From positions 124,001 through 188,000 of the forward strand of contig CAVUYY010000008.1 in assembly GCA_963745775.1 (NCBI GenBank): 64,000 nt of DNA, written 5' to 3'. Positions 44,816 to 53,891 of the stretch are shown here, one piece after another. The notes beneath the pieces are model-generated. The model was not told the DNA's origin, searched no databases, and saw only the letters and a list, made by a program, of their open reading frames with translations. The first letter of the stretch is position 1, and each line of letters starts with the position of its first letter. Origin of the DNA: Gaiellasilicea sp963745775. Its GTDB lineage: Bacteria > Actinomycetota > Thermoleophilia > Gaiellales > Gaiellaceae. The position numbers were made by a program, and so were the translations under genes.

Positions 44816-46356
44816 AGCGCGAGCTCGCGCGTCGGCGCGACGCGCTCGAGGAAGCGGCGGTCGTGGGAGACCACGACCGTCGTTCCCTCGTAGACGGTCA
44901 GCGCTGTCTCGAGCTCCTCGATCGCCTCGAGGTCGAGGTGGTTCGTCGGCTCGTCGAGCACGAGGCAGTTGACGCCGCGCGCCATCAGCTCGGCGAGGTT
45001 GAGCCGGGTTCGCTCGCCCGGTGAGAGCGTCTCGCAGGCACGCTCGACGTGGTCGGCGCCGAGGTTGAACTTGGCGAGGAGGGTGCGCGCGTCGACCGAC
45101 GTCATCCCGGTTCGCTCGCGGAATCGAGCGAGCGCGGGCGTCGGGCCGTCGTACGCCTGACGCCGCTGATCGAGCGAGCCGAGCACGGTGGAGCGGCCGA
45201 CGCGGCGCCGGCCCGCGGCGAGCGGTAGCTCGCCGAGCAGGAGCGCCAGCAGCGTCGACTTGCCGCTGCCGTTTCGACCGGTGATCGCGACGCGCTCGCC
45301 CGGTGCGAGGTCGAGGTCGATCGGGCCGAGCCGGAAGTCGCCGCGGACGCCGACGGCGCCCTCGAGCGAGACCACCGAGTCGCCCGGACGCTGCCGAGCG
45401 GCGAGCGAGAGCTTCAACTCCCACGGCTCGAAGGGCTTCTCGACGGCGGCGATCCGCTCGAGCGAGCGCTTCGCCTGGCGCACCTTCCCGGCGAGCGCCT
45501 TCGTGCCGCGCCGGTCCGCCATCCCGCCGGCCCCGTGAGCCTGGGTGCGGCGGGCGGCGAGCAGCGCCTCGACCTCGCGCCGGCGCTCCTCGCTGTCGGC
45601 GAACACCTCGTACTGACGCTCGCGGGCGAGGTCGCGTGCCGCTTCGTAGTCGCTCCAGGTGCCCGCCCACTCGCTGACGCGATGCGTCCAAGGGTCGATC
45701 TCGACGATCCGCCCGATCGTTCGGTCGAGGAAGGCGCGATCGTGCGAGACGACGGCCAGCCCGCCGTCGAAGCCGGCGACGAAGCGCTCGAGCCGCTCCA
45801 GCCCGTCGAAGTCGAGGTCGTTCGTCGGCTCGTCGAGCAGGAGCAGGTCGAAGCGCGAGAGGAGAATCGCGGCCAGGCCGGCTCTCGCCGCCTCGCCGCC
45901 GGACAGGGTCGCCGTCTCCTGCTCGAGCGAGACGTCGAGCCCGAGCTCGGCGCAGACGGCGTGGGCTCGATGCTCGAGATCGCCGCCACCGAGCGCGAGG
46001 AAGCGCTCGAGCGCCGAGCCGTACGCGTCGGCCTGCCACGTTTCCGTGTGCCGTTCGACCGCCGCCTGCGCCTCGGCGATCCCGGTCCGACGCTCGAGGT
46101 AGGCGCGGAGCGTCTCTGCGGGACGCCGGTCGTGCTCCTGCGGCAGATAGCCGACGGTCAGCGTCGCGGGCGTCCGTTCGACGCGGCCCTCGTCCGGCGA
46201 CTCGAGTCCGGCGAGGAGCCGCAGCAACGTCGACTTGCCGGCGCCGTTTCGGCCGACGACTCCGAGCCGAGAGCGCGGCCCGAGCATCAGGTCGACGCGA
46301 TCGAGGACGAGGTTGGCGCCGTACCCCTTGCCGACACCCGCGAGCGAGACTCGCAC
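44812..46356 (-). CDS. ABC-F family ATPase
   Basis: A 514-residue soluble protein with two ABC domains and no membrane segment: Walker A VGRNGAGKSTLLRL and TGRNGSGKSTLLAL, signatures LSGGEAARAGLAA and LSPGERTRLNLAEL, Walker B LLLLDEPTNDLD and LVLDEPTNHLD. The linker between them (about 205-300) is charged and helical, as in the ribosome-binding ABC-F group that act in translation or protect ribosomes from antibiotics; which subgroup is not clear. GTG start 46354-46356 behind AGGAGGT. Adjacent and convergent to the disrupted C39 gene. Confidence 0.88.
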   Translation of the reverse strand: MRVSLAGVGKGYGANLVLDRVDLMLGPRSRLGVVGRNGAGKSTLLRLLAGLESPDEGRVERTPATLTVGYLPQEHDRRPAETLRAYLERRTGIAEAQAAVERHTETWQADAYGSALERFLALGGGDLEHRAHAVCAELGLDVSLEQETATLSGGEAARAGLAAILLSRFDLLLLDEPTNDLDFDGLERLERFVAGFDGGLAVVSHDRAFLDRTIGRIVEIDPWTHRVSEWAGTWSDYEAARDLARERQYEVFADSEERRREVEALLAARRTQAHGAGGMADRRGTKALAGKVRQAKRSLERIAAVEKPFEPWELKLSLAARQRPGDSVVSLEGAVGVRGDFRLGPIDLDLAPGERVAITGRNGSGKSTLLALLLGELPLAAGRRRVGRSTVLGSLDQRRQAYDGPTPALARFRERTGMTSVDARTLLAKFNLGADHVERACETLSPGERTRLNLAELMARGVNCLVLDEPTNHLDLEAIEELETALTVYEGTTVVVSHDRRFLERVAPTRELAL

Positions 46357-46472
46357 GGTTGCTACCTCCTACGTGGACGGGGAAACGAGAACGTGCGCCT
46401 GCTGGAGGCGCGGAGGACGTCGATGTGCTCGCTCAGTCCGTCATGGGAGGGCGCCGAAGCGCCACGGGCATC

Positions 46473-46982
46473 CTACAGCCGGTCGCGGAGGCTCTCGAGC
46501 GCCGACCAGCGCGGATCGCCGGCGACGTCCTCGTGCGTGTGGGGCTCGACGTTCAAGTCCTTGCCGCAGCTCGGGCAGAGGCCTGCGCAGTCGGGGTCGT
46601 GGAGGATCTGATCCGGCAGCGCGAGCGCGATCGCGTCGCGAGCCCAGGCCGTCAACTCGAGCTGATCGTCGACCACGTACTCGCTCCGAAGCTCCTCGTC
46701 GCCCTCCGCAGCCGCCGCGTGGTACTCCCTCCCGTCGACGCGGATGTCAAGCGCGGCGTCTGCGAGGCAGCGCATGCACGGGCCGTGCAGCCGCACCGGA
46801 AAGCGCAGCTCGAAGAGCAGGCCGGTCGTCGCCTGCGTGATCGTGAGCTCGGCCTCGACCGCTTGCGGGACGGGGAGATAGCGCTGCCCGCCGAGCTCGA
46901 ACGGCTCGAGCTCGATCTCGACTGCGTCGCGCTGCACCTCGCCTGAGCGAAGCCGGAGCCGCCGCAGCGGGAAACGAGTCAT
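46473..46982 (-). CDS. DUF177 (YceD) protein
   Basis: A 169-residue DUF177 protein: FELGGQRYLPVPQAVEAEL, then CMRCLADAALDIRV and the C-terminal ILHDPDCAGLCPSCGKDLN with cysteine pairs that could bind zinc. The family is implicated in 23S rRNA metabolism in plants and bacteria and usually precedes rpmF directly; here 2.97 kb intervenes. Confidence 0.87.
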   Translation of the reverse strand: MTRFPLRRLRLRSGEVQRDAVEIELEPFELGGQRYLPVPQAVEAELTITQATTGLLFELRFPVRLHGPCMRCLADAALDIRVDGREYHAAAAEGDEELRSEYVVDDQLELTAWARDAIALALPDQILHDPDCAGLCPSCGKDLNVEPHTHEDVAGDPRWSALESLRDRL

Positions 46983-47099
46983 TCAACGAGGGTAACGGGT
47001 CGCGCTAGCTCGCCCTCACGACGTGTCGCTGCGGTCGCGTAGGGAGGGGGAACAGTGCGACAGCACGGGCCCCCGACTGAAGCGGCCGCAGCGGCGCGA

Positions 47100-47140
47100 G
47101 GCGACGCCGGAGGCCGGCTCCGCCGGCCGCAGGTGTCGCC
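47100..47140 (-). terminator. GC-rich hairpin between SepIVA-like and DUF177 genes
   Basis: Outer arms GGCGAC/GTCGCC and inner arms GGCCGGC/GCCGGCC around TCC. It starts 16 bases past the SepIVA-like stop, so it may be a terminator or processing site. The apex GGC-TCC-GCC matches the hairpin at 32179-32218. Confidence 0.45.
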
Positions 47141-47155
47141 GGTCGGGAGCGCGAG

Positions 47156-47662
47156 CTAGAGGTACGAGCCGTCTTCGTCGAGCTCGCGTGGCCCGACCCC
47201 TGCGACCACGGTCTCCTGCGAGCGCTCGTGCAGCCGCTCGCGGCCGCGCTTGACGGCGGTGAGGAACTTGTCGAGGTTGACCTCGAGCGTCGAGAGGATT
47301 CCGTCCGCCCAGTCCTCCATCTCGAGCCGCGTCTCGCGCGCCTGGCGGCGGGCGTCGTCGACGATCTCCTGCGCCTGGCGCTCGGCGAGCTTGACGATCT
47401 CGGTCTGCGAGGCCTCGCGCACCGCCTGCTCGCGCGCCTCACCGAGGAGCCGGTCGGTCTCGCGCTTCGCCTCGGCGAGCATCTCCTGCCGCTCCTTGAC
47501 GATCCAGCGCGCCTGCTTGATCTCCTCCGGGATCGTCGCCCGCATCTGGTCGAGGATGTCGTAGATCTCCTCGCGGTCGATCCGAACCTGGTCGGTGAGC
47601 GGCACGGCCTTCGCGTTGTGCACGAGGTCGTCGAGCTTGTCGATGAGAACGAGAACGTCCAT
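47156..47662 (-). CDS. SepIVA-like coiled-coil protein
   Basis: A 168-residue, highly charged helical protein. The N-terminus VLIDKLDDLVHNAKAVPLT and IYDILDQMRATIPEEIKQA match the start of mycobacterial SepIVA as I remember it; a coiled coil (about 50-135) with repeated alanine/arginine (RQAQEIVDDARRQARE) follows, and FLTAVKRGRERL matches its end. The mycobacterial gene also sits in a coaD/DUF177/rnc neighbourhood. SepIVA is a DivIVA-like protein essential for septation. This version is shorter, with fewer coiled-coil repeats. ATP-synthase-b-like is the generic alternative. Confidence 0.7.
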   Translation of the reverse strand: MDVLVLIDKLDDLVHNAKAVPLTDQVRIDREEIYDILDQMRATIPEEIKQARWIVKERQEMLAEAKRETDRLLGEAREQAVREASQTEIVKLAERQAQEIVDDARRQARETRLEMEDWADGILSTLEVNLDKFLTAVKRGRERLHERSQETVVAGVGPRELDEDGSYL

Positions 47663-47674
47663 TGGTCTCCAAGT

Positions 47675-48186
<512 letters not shown>

Positions 48187-48190
<4 letters not shown>

Positions 48191-48360
48191 CTCGCGCTCC
48201 TGGCCGGCGGCGCCTCCCGGAGCGGAGCCGGCCTCCGGCGCTCGCGCCTCGCGGCACGCGGCTCTCCGTGTTCGTACGTCCGTACTGTCCACTCGCCGCG
48301 CACCGCGAGGAACGCGCCAGGAACGCGAGCGGAACGTCGGCTGTTGGAGAGGTCGCTCAT
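48187..48360 (-). CDS. Possible 57-residue coupled mini-protein between rsmD and coaD
   Basis: The ATG at 48358-48360 overlaps the rsmD stop (ATGA) and the TGA at 48187-48189 overlaps the coaD CTG (CTGA), so ribosomes could pass through it from rsmD into coaD. The product is arginine-rich (RRSARVPGAF, later RRERRRPAPLREAPP) and unrecognised. It contains the GTACG motif and a CGGAGCGGAGCCGG stretch shared with the lepB-rplS spacer. The frame may exist only for translational coupling. Confidence 0.3.
48274..48285. repeat. GTACG-N2-CGTAC motif, copy 2
   Basis: GTACGTCCGTAC, followed by TGTCCACTC, matches the minus-strand reading of the copy at 32133-32144. The nearby CGGAGCGGAGCCGG (48218-48231) is identical to 32111-32124. 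Both copies lie in gaps within conserved operons, so a small intergenic repeat or shared regulatory site is likely. Confidence 0.45.
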
Positions 48361-48884
48361 GGGTGCTCGAAGAGGGTGAGCCGCGCGGAACCGTAGCGCC
48401 GGGAGGTGCGGAGCGCGAGCGGCAGCGCCGGCTGGGTGCGCGAGCCGGTCTCGACGACGAGTAGCCCGTCCTCCGCGAGGACGCGGCCGAGGAACTCGCC
48501 GAGCTTCGGCTCGAGCTCGTCCCACTGCTCATAGGGCGGGTCGGCGAGCACGAGGTCGTACGTGCGCGTCTCCTGCCGGAGCGTCCAGATCGCATCGGCG
48601 CAGGCGACGCGAGCTCCGGTGAAGCGCAGCTTGGCGAGGTTCTCCGCGATCACGCGGCACGCGGCGCGATCCGACTCGACGAAGGTCACGCTGGCCGCGC
48701 CGCGCGAGAGCGCTTCCAGCCCGAGCGCGCCGGAGCCGGCGTACAGGTCGAGCACGCTCGCCCCGTCGACCGGGCCGATCAGGTTGAAGGCAGCCTCGCG
48801 GACGCGGTCGCCGGTGGGACGGGTCGCGAGCCCTGGCGGTGCGGCGATCGTGGCGCCGCGCCGCTCGCCGGCGATGATCCTCAC
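48357..48884 (-). CDS. rsmD: 16S rRNA (guanine-N2)-methyltransferase RsmD
   Basis: Methylates G966 in the 30S head. IIAGERRGATIAAPPG at the N-terminus, AdoMet motif DLYAGSGALGLEALSRG, FVESDRAACRVIAENL and catalytic ADPPYEQWDEL. GTG start 48882-48884 overlaps the stop of the upstream oxygenase as GTGA; 175 residues. Pairing with coaD is standard. Confidence 0.93.
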   Translation of the reverse strand: MRIIAGERRGATIAAPPGLATRPTGDRVREAAFNLIGPVDGASVLDLYAGSGALGLEALSRGAASVTFVESDRAACRVIAENLAKLRFTGARVACADAIWTLRQETRTYDLVLADPPYEQWDELEPKLGEFLGRVLAEDGLLVVETGSRTQPALPLALRTSRRYGSARLTLFEHP

Positions 48885-49844
48885 GCCAGGCCCGCTGCGA
48901 GCTCGGCGACGATCTCGGCCGCGGGCCGAACGTCCCGCACGAGGCCGACGCTCTGGCCGGCCCAGAGCGAGAGCGCTTCGATCTCCCCTTCCATCTCGGC
49001 GAGCGGCAGCGCCGAGGCGTAGCGACGAAGCTCGCTGCCGTCCGGCCGCCTGGCGACGACCTCGCCCTCGCCGGGGCGGGAGCCGGTCGCCGCCGAGCCC
49101 GCCCGTTGCCACGCTTCGAGCGTGCTGTTGCGAAGCGTGCGATGCGGCGCGTCGGGCCAGCCACCGTCGAAGACGCTCGAATAGAGGGTGTCGGTGGCCT
49201 CGGCGCTGAGTAGGAGCTCGCGGTAGACGCGGATGGATCGGCGTTTCCTCGGCCAGGAGGAAGCGCGTCCCGACCCAGACGCCGTCGGCGCCGAGCGCGA
49301 ACGCGGCCGCGACGCCGCGCGCGTCGGCGATCCCGCCGGCCGCGAGCACCGGGATCTCCACCGCATCGACGACCGCCGGGACGAGCGCCATCGTCGCGAC
49401 CTCGCCCCAGACGTGGCCGCCCGATTCCCATCCCTGCGCGACGACGGCGTCCACGTCCGGCTGACTCGACGCGCCGTGCCTCCTCCGCGGAGCCGACCGT
49501 GGCGAGGACGACGCGCGCCCGCGTCGTGGCTCGCCTGGATGTAGGAAGCTGGATCGCCCCACGTGACCGAGACGACCCGCGCGCCGGCCTCCAGCGCAGC
49601 GTCGAGCCGCTCGCGCTGATCCCACTCGAGCACGAGATTGACACCGAACGGCCGCGATGTAAGCCGCCGCGTCTCGGCGACGACCTCGCCAACGTCCTCG
49701 AGCGGACACCACGAGAGGGCGAGGCATCCCGAGCCCGCCGGCGTTCGAGACCGCCGCCGCAAGCGCCGGCACCGAGGCCGTCCCGATCGGCGCCTGCACG
49801 ATCGGCAGCTCGATCCCGAGGAGGCTCGTCAGCCGACCGCTCAC
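48881..49844 (-). CDS. Nitronate monooxygenase (2-nitropropane dioxygenase) family protein (four frame breaks)
   Basis: FMN-dependent TIM-barrel enzyme oxidising alkyl nitronates; relatives include enoyl-ACP reductase FabK. Segments across frames are IELPIVQAPIGTASVPALAA, NAGGLGM, RPFGVNLVLEW, VVLATVGSAEEARRV, WGEVATMALVPAVVDAV, VLAAGGIADARGVAAAFALG and GVWVGTRFLLAEE, which is the canonical order. Frame changes near 49729, 49520, 49462 and 49240 fit four +1 insertions (length 1 mod 3), about 319 residues. GTG start 49842-49844. It lies inside the recG-rsmD interval, which is usually tight, with vapBC. Confidence 0.8.
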
Positions 49845-49872
49845 CGGCCGAGCCTCGAGTCCGAGGCGCAGT

Positions 49873-49888
49873 GGTATGCTGGCATACC
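49873..49888. promoter_or_regulatory. vapBC operator and candidate promoter
   Basis: GGTATGC-TG-GCATACC is a perfect 7+7 palindrome one base before the vapB ATG, a typical site for autorepression by a ribbon-helix-helix antitoxin. TATGCT (49875-49880) inside it resembles a -10 box; with a start site about 8-10 bases later, transcription would begin at or next to the ATG, so the mRNA is probably leaderless. No Shine-Dalgarno sequence fits in the space. Confidence 0.65.
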
Positions 49889-49889
49889 G

Positions 49890-50132
49890 ATGAAGCGGAC
49901 AACGATCAAGATCAGCGAAGAACTTGACACAAAGCTGCGACACATCGCAGCTCAGCGGAACGGCACTCTCTCAGAGGTGATTCGAGAAGCGCTCGAGCTC
50001 TATGCGAACGGCGAGCCGTCCGGGCGGCGGCGGTTCCTCTCCGCGGGCGCGGGCGCGAGCGGAACCGGCGACATCGCGTCGCGAATCGAGGAACTCCTCG
50101 ATGAAGAGTGGGGCCAAGTACGGCGCTCGTAG
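49890..50132 (+). CDS. vapB: VapB-like ribbon-helix-helix antitoxin
   Basis: 80 residues. The N-terminal CopG/Arc-type ribbon-helix-helix is RTTIKISEELDTKLRHIAAQRNG (beta strand TTIKIS, helices after), followed by SEVIREALELYA and a flexible tail that would wrap the toxin. It neutralises the downstream PIN protein and represses the operon through the palindrome. It overlaps vapC by 25 bases. The ATG has the operator immediately upstream. Confidence 0.85.
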   Translation: MKRTTIKISEELDTKLRHIAAQRNGTLSEVIREALELYANGEPSGRRRFLSAGAGASGTGDIASRIEELLDEEWGQVRRS

Positions 50133-50533
50133 TCGACGCCGGTCCACTCGTCGCGCTCGTCGATCGGGATGATCCGGCTCACTCGCGCTGTAAGCAACTC
50201 CTCGAGGAAGCGGCCGGTCCGCTGGTCGTGCCTCTCTTGACTGTCGCCGAGGCTGCTCACTTCATCGGCCGACGTCTACACCCCGACGCCGAGCTTCAGT
50301 TCCTCGCCGACTTCGTGATCGGAAGCTTCAGCGCCGAGGCTGTCCACGCCGCCGACTGGCTGCGCATCGCGGAGCTCGTCGAGCAGTACCGCGACCTACG
50401 CCTCGGCACCGTCGATGCCTCGGTGATAGCCGCGGCTGAGCGGCTCGGCGTCTCGACGATCGTGACGCTCGACCGCCGCCACTTCTCAGTCGTCCGCCCG
50501 CGGCACATCGAGTCATTCGAGCTTCTGCCCTAG
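50108..50533 (+). CDS. vapC: VapC-like PIN-domain toxin
   Basis: A 141-residue PIN-domain ribonuclease. The acidic residues appear in VVDAGPLVALVDRDD, in LTVAEAAHFI, and in the last block LGTVDASVIAAAERLGV and TIVTLDRRHFS. VapC toxins usually cut tRNA or rRNA; the target here is unknown. GTG 50108-50110 starts inside vapB. The stop shares CTAG (50530-50533) with recG. The pair sits between recG and rsmD-coaD, genes usually adjacent, so it may be an insertion. Confidence 0.86.
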   Translation: MGPSTALVVDAGPLVALVDRDDPAHSRCKQLLEEAAGPLVVPLLTVAEAAHFIGRRLHPDAELQFLADFVIGSFSAEAVHAADWLRIAELVEQYRDLRLGTVDASVIAAAERLGVSTIVTLDRRHFSVVRPRHIESFELLP

Positions 50534-52609
50534 CTCTGACCGAGGTGCTCGGCGCCGCCGAGGAGCGCGTCGACCTCGACCGCCATCGTCTCCGGCGGCA
50601 GTGCGCGGGCCGCGTCGCGGGCGGCCTCGAGGAGCGCGATGTCCTTCGTGATCCGCGCGAAGCGGAGATCCGAGAGCCCCGACTGGCGGGCGCCGAGGAG
50701 CTGGCCGCCGCCGCGGATCTCGAGGTCGCGCTCGGCGAGCTCGAAACCGTCGGTCGATTCGACGAGCGCCTCGAGCCGGTCGCGCGCGCTCTCGGTCAGC
50801 TCCTCCTTCGCGCGCGAGATCAGGAGGCAGTAGGACTGCTCGGCCCCGCGCCCGACGCGCCCGCGAAGCTGGTGGAGCTGCGCGAGCCCGAAGCGATCGG
50901 CCTCCTGGACGATCATGATCGTCGCGTTCGGGACGTCGACGCCGACCTCGATCACGGTCGTCGCGACGAGCACGTCGAGCTCGCGCGCCTTGAAGCTCGC
51001 CATCAGCTCCCGGCGGGCGGCCGGCTTCAGCCGTCCGTGCATACAGCCGACCCGGAATCCCTTCAGCTCGCCGGCGCGGAGCTGATCTGCCTCCTGCTCG
51101 GCGGCCCGCGCGGTCGACGTCGCGGATTCCTCGATCAGCGGACAGACGACATAGGCCTGCCGGCCTTCCGAGAGATGAGCGCGGAGCCGCGTGTACGCCT
51201 CGGAGCTCCGCTCGTCGGTCACCCAGGCCGTCACGATCGGCTTCCGGGACGCGGGCGGCTTGGCGATCTCGCTCACCGCCAGATCGCCGTAGACGGTGAG
51301 CGCGAGCGTGCGCGGGATCGGCGTGGCGGTCATGTGGAGGACGTGCGGCGTGCGCCCCTCGGCAAGCGCCGAGCGCTGCTCGACCCCGAAGCGGTGCTGC
51401 TCGTCCACGACCGCGACTGCGAGGTCGCGGAGCTCGAAGCCCTGCTGGATCAGCGCATGCGTGCCGACGACGACGTCCGCCAGCGCCGCGTCCGGCGACT
51501 TCGTCGAGCCGGTCACGAGCGCGCAGGAGACGCCGAGTTGCGCGCAGATGCCTTCGATCGTGAGGAAGTGCTGCTCGGCGAGCGTCTCCGTCGGCGCCAT
51601 CAGAGCGCCTTGACGGCTTGCCTCTACCGCGCGCAGGAGCGCGTACAGCGCGACCACGGTCTTGCCCGAGCCGACGTCGCCCTGGAGCAGCCGCTGCATC
51701 GGGGTCGTGCGGGCGAGATCGGCATCGAGCTCGGCGATCGCCGCCTCCTGGTGTTCCGTGAGCGTGAACGGAAGCGCGGCGCGGTAGCGCTCCACCAGCT
51801 CGCCCGGCTCCGGCAGCGCGGTCGCAACTGCCTCCTCCCGCTCGGCGTTCTGGCGGGCGAGCGCGAGCTGGAGGACGAGCAGCTCGTCGAAGGCGAGCCG
51901 CTGTCTCCCCTCCTCCGCCTCGCCGAGCGAGCGCGGCGCGTGGAGCGCGACGAGCGCATCGGCCCTCAGCGGGAGCTCTCGCTCGACCTTGACCGAGGTC
52001 GGCAGGGCGTCCGGATCGTCGCGCACGTAGGCGAGCGCTTCCGCGACGAGCTCGCGCAGCTTGGCGGCGGAGATCTCCTCGCTCGCGGGATAGACGGGCG
52101 CGAAGTCCGCGGTCGCGCCGCCCCCGTTTTGATCGAACGAGCTCAGGTCGAAGGAACGCACCTGGAAGCCGTAGCGGTTCGTCGTCCCGCGCAAGCCGGA
52201 CGTGCGTGCCCGGCGTGAGCTTTTCCTGCAGCCACGGCTGGTTGAACCAGGTGGCCGAGATCTGCCCGGAGCCATCGGCGATCTGCGCCGTCAGGATCCG
52301 CAGCCTGCCGCGCCCGTGCCGCGACGAGGTCTTGAGCACCTCACCCTCGATCAGCGCCTCCTCTTCTCCGAAGAGGTCGGCGATTCGCCGCTTCGGCGCC
52401 GGCTCCTCGTACCGTCGCGGGCGGTGCGAGAGCAGATCGCCCACCCGAACGAGTCCGAGCTTCGCGAGCCGCTTCGTCAACGCCGGGCCGACGCCAGGCA
52501 AAGTCTCGACGGTCGCCTCGAGCCGGTCGGGGTGAAAGCGGCCACGTGTGGGTCGCCAACCGCCCTCGGGCGGGTCCAGCGCGGCGAAACCGGTCGGGAG
52601 CCGGCGCAT
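50530..52609 (-). CDS. recG: ATP-dependent DNA helicase RecG (one frame break)
   Basis: Branch-migrating helicase for stalled forks. N-terminal wedge with ETLPGVGPALTKRLAKLGL and VGDLLSHRPRRYEE (OB fold follows), then helicase motifs: RLLQGDVGSGKTVVAL, APTETLAEQH, VVDEQHRFGVEQR, HMTATPIPRTLALTVYGD, VYVVCPLIEE-like AYVVCPLIEES and TVIEVGVDVPNATIM, QLHQLRGRVGR. A +1 break near 52192 (extra C in CCCGCGCAAGCC) lies in the wedge; corrected about 692 residues. The start ATG is 52607-52609. Confidence 0.92.
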
Positions 52610-52639
52610 CGCCCGAGTATCGCAGCCGGTCCGGCCGGA

Positions 52640-53494
52640 CTAGTCCTGGTACCAGAAGAAGCCGATGGTGCCGGGGCCTGCGTGGGTGCCGACGACGGCG
52701 CCGAGCGAGGTCACGAGCTCGACCTGAGCCTGCGGGCGGGCCTCCAGGACGAGCGCCTGGAGCTGCGCGACCGCGTCGTCGGCCTCGGCGTGGGCGATCG
52801 CCACGTGGAGGCCGTCGCCGTCCGTCGTCGCCTCCTCGAAGCGGCGACGGAACTCCTGCAGCGCCTTCTGGCGGCCGCGGACGCGGGTGAGCGGCACGAC
52901 CTCGCCGTCCGCGATCGTCAGGATCGGCTTCACGTTGAGCAGGCTGCCGGCGAGCGCCCGCGCCCGCCCGATCCGGCCACCCTTGACCAGGAACTCGAGC
53001 GTGTCGACAGTGAAGAGCAGGCCGGATCGCGTCCGATAACTCTCGGCCAGGGCTTCGATCTCCTCGTCGGTCGTGCCCTGCTCGAGCAGCCGCCGGATTC
53101 CGAGCGCGAGCATCGAGATCCCCACCGAGACGCTCTCCGTGTCGAGCAGCCGCACCCGGTTGTCGCCGGCCTCCTGCGCCGCCAGCGTCGCGCTTCCGCA
53201 CGTGCCCGAGAGCCGCGACGAGATGTGGAGCGAGTAGATGCGCTCGTACGCGGCGAGCTCCTCGTAGGTCTCGAGGAAGTCCTGCGGAGTCGGCTGCGAG
53301 GTGGTCGGCGTCGTCGCGGCGGTGCGCAGCAGACCATAGAACGTGTGCGGGTCGAGCTCGACGTAGTCGCGGAAGCTCTCGTCGCCGAAACTGACGTAGA
53401 GCGGGACGACGCGCAGGTTCGAGAAGCGCTCCTGTGCGTCGGGGAAGTCGGCTGTCGAATCGAGGACGATGGCCGTGTTCTCGTTCGTCAGCAT
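52640..53494 (-). CDS. DegV-family fatty-acid-binding protein (FakB-like)
   Basis: A 284-residue DegV protein, which binds a fatty acid and presents it to FakA for phosphorylation. IVLDSTADFPDAQ, TSQPTPQDFLETYEEL, HISSRLSGTCGSATLAAQ and the C-terminal GAVVGTHAGPGTIGFFW are typical. ATG 53492-53494 overlaps the regulator stop as TGATG, so it is coupled. The GTCCGGCCGGAC palindrome (52629-52640) overlaps its stop. Together with fakA this looks like a complete fatty-acid kinase. Confidence 0.9.
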   Translation of the reverse strand: MLTNENTAIVLDSTADFPDAQERFSNLRVVPLYVSFGDESFRDYVELDPHTFYGLLRTAATTPTTSQPTPQDFLETYEELAAYERIYSLHISSRLSGTCGSATLAAQEAGDNRVRLLDTESVSVGISMLALGIRRLLEQGTTDEEIEALAESYRTRSGLLFTVDTLEFLVKGGRIGRARALAGSLLNVKPILTIADGEVVPLTRVRGRQKALQEFRRRFEEATTDGDGLHVAIAHAEADDAVAQLQALVLEARPQAQVELVTSLGAVVGTHAGPGTIGFFWYQD

Positions 53495-53886
53495 CAGGTG
53501 GGCGCTCCCGTCGCCGGCCGCGCTGCGGCGCGCACGGCGCCGACGATCTCGTCGAGCGACTGATCCTTCCGAAGGCACGTGACGACCCCTGCCTGGGCAA
53601 GCGCGTCGAGCTCGCGGGGACTCGCCGACGCGGTGAGGCAGACGACCGCGATCTCGGGACGCGCCGCGCGAAGCGCCGCCGTCGCCTCGACGCCATCCAT
53701 TCCCGGCAGGCGGAAATCCATCACGACCACATCCGGAGCGAGCGTCTCACAGGCAGCCACGACCGCGGTTCCGTCTGTCACCGCGCCCACGACCTCCAAG
53801 CCGGCCTCGAGCCCGAGGAGCAGCTCGAGCGCCTGGCGGAAGACATCGTTGTCTTCCACGAGCAGGATCCGGATCGGTGTCGCCAT
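53494..53886 (-). CDS. Stand-alone response-regulator receiver domain
   Basis: 130 residues forming one CheY-like receiver: LLVEDNDVFRQALELLL (acidic pocket), phospho-acceptor Asp in VVVMDFRLPGMDG (about residue 56), VCLTASAS, and a lysine in CLRKDQSL. It has no DNA-binding or enzymatic output. It is cotranscribed between fakA (five-base gap) and degV (one-base overlap), so it may regulate the fatty-acid-kinase pair by direct contact; no histidine kinase is nearby. Confidence 0.9.
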   Translation of the reverse strand: MATPIRILLVEDNDVFRQALELLLGLEAGLEVVGAVTDGTAVVAACETLAPDVVVMDFRLPGMDGVEATAALRAARPEIAVVCLTASASPRELDALAQAGVVTCLRKDQSLDEIVGAVRAAARPATGAPT

Positions 53887-53891
53887 GGCGT

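Noticed and set aside
52629..52640. Palindrome GTCCGGCCGGAC upstream of recG
   Set aside because: A single 12-base GC palindrome that overlaps the DegV stop. Expected by chance at this composition and without any -10 or -35 context.
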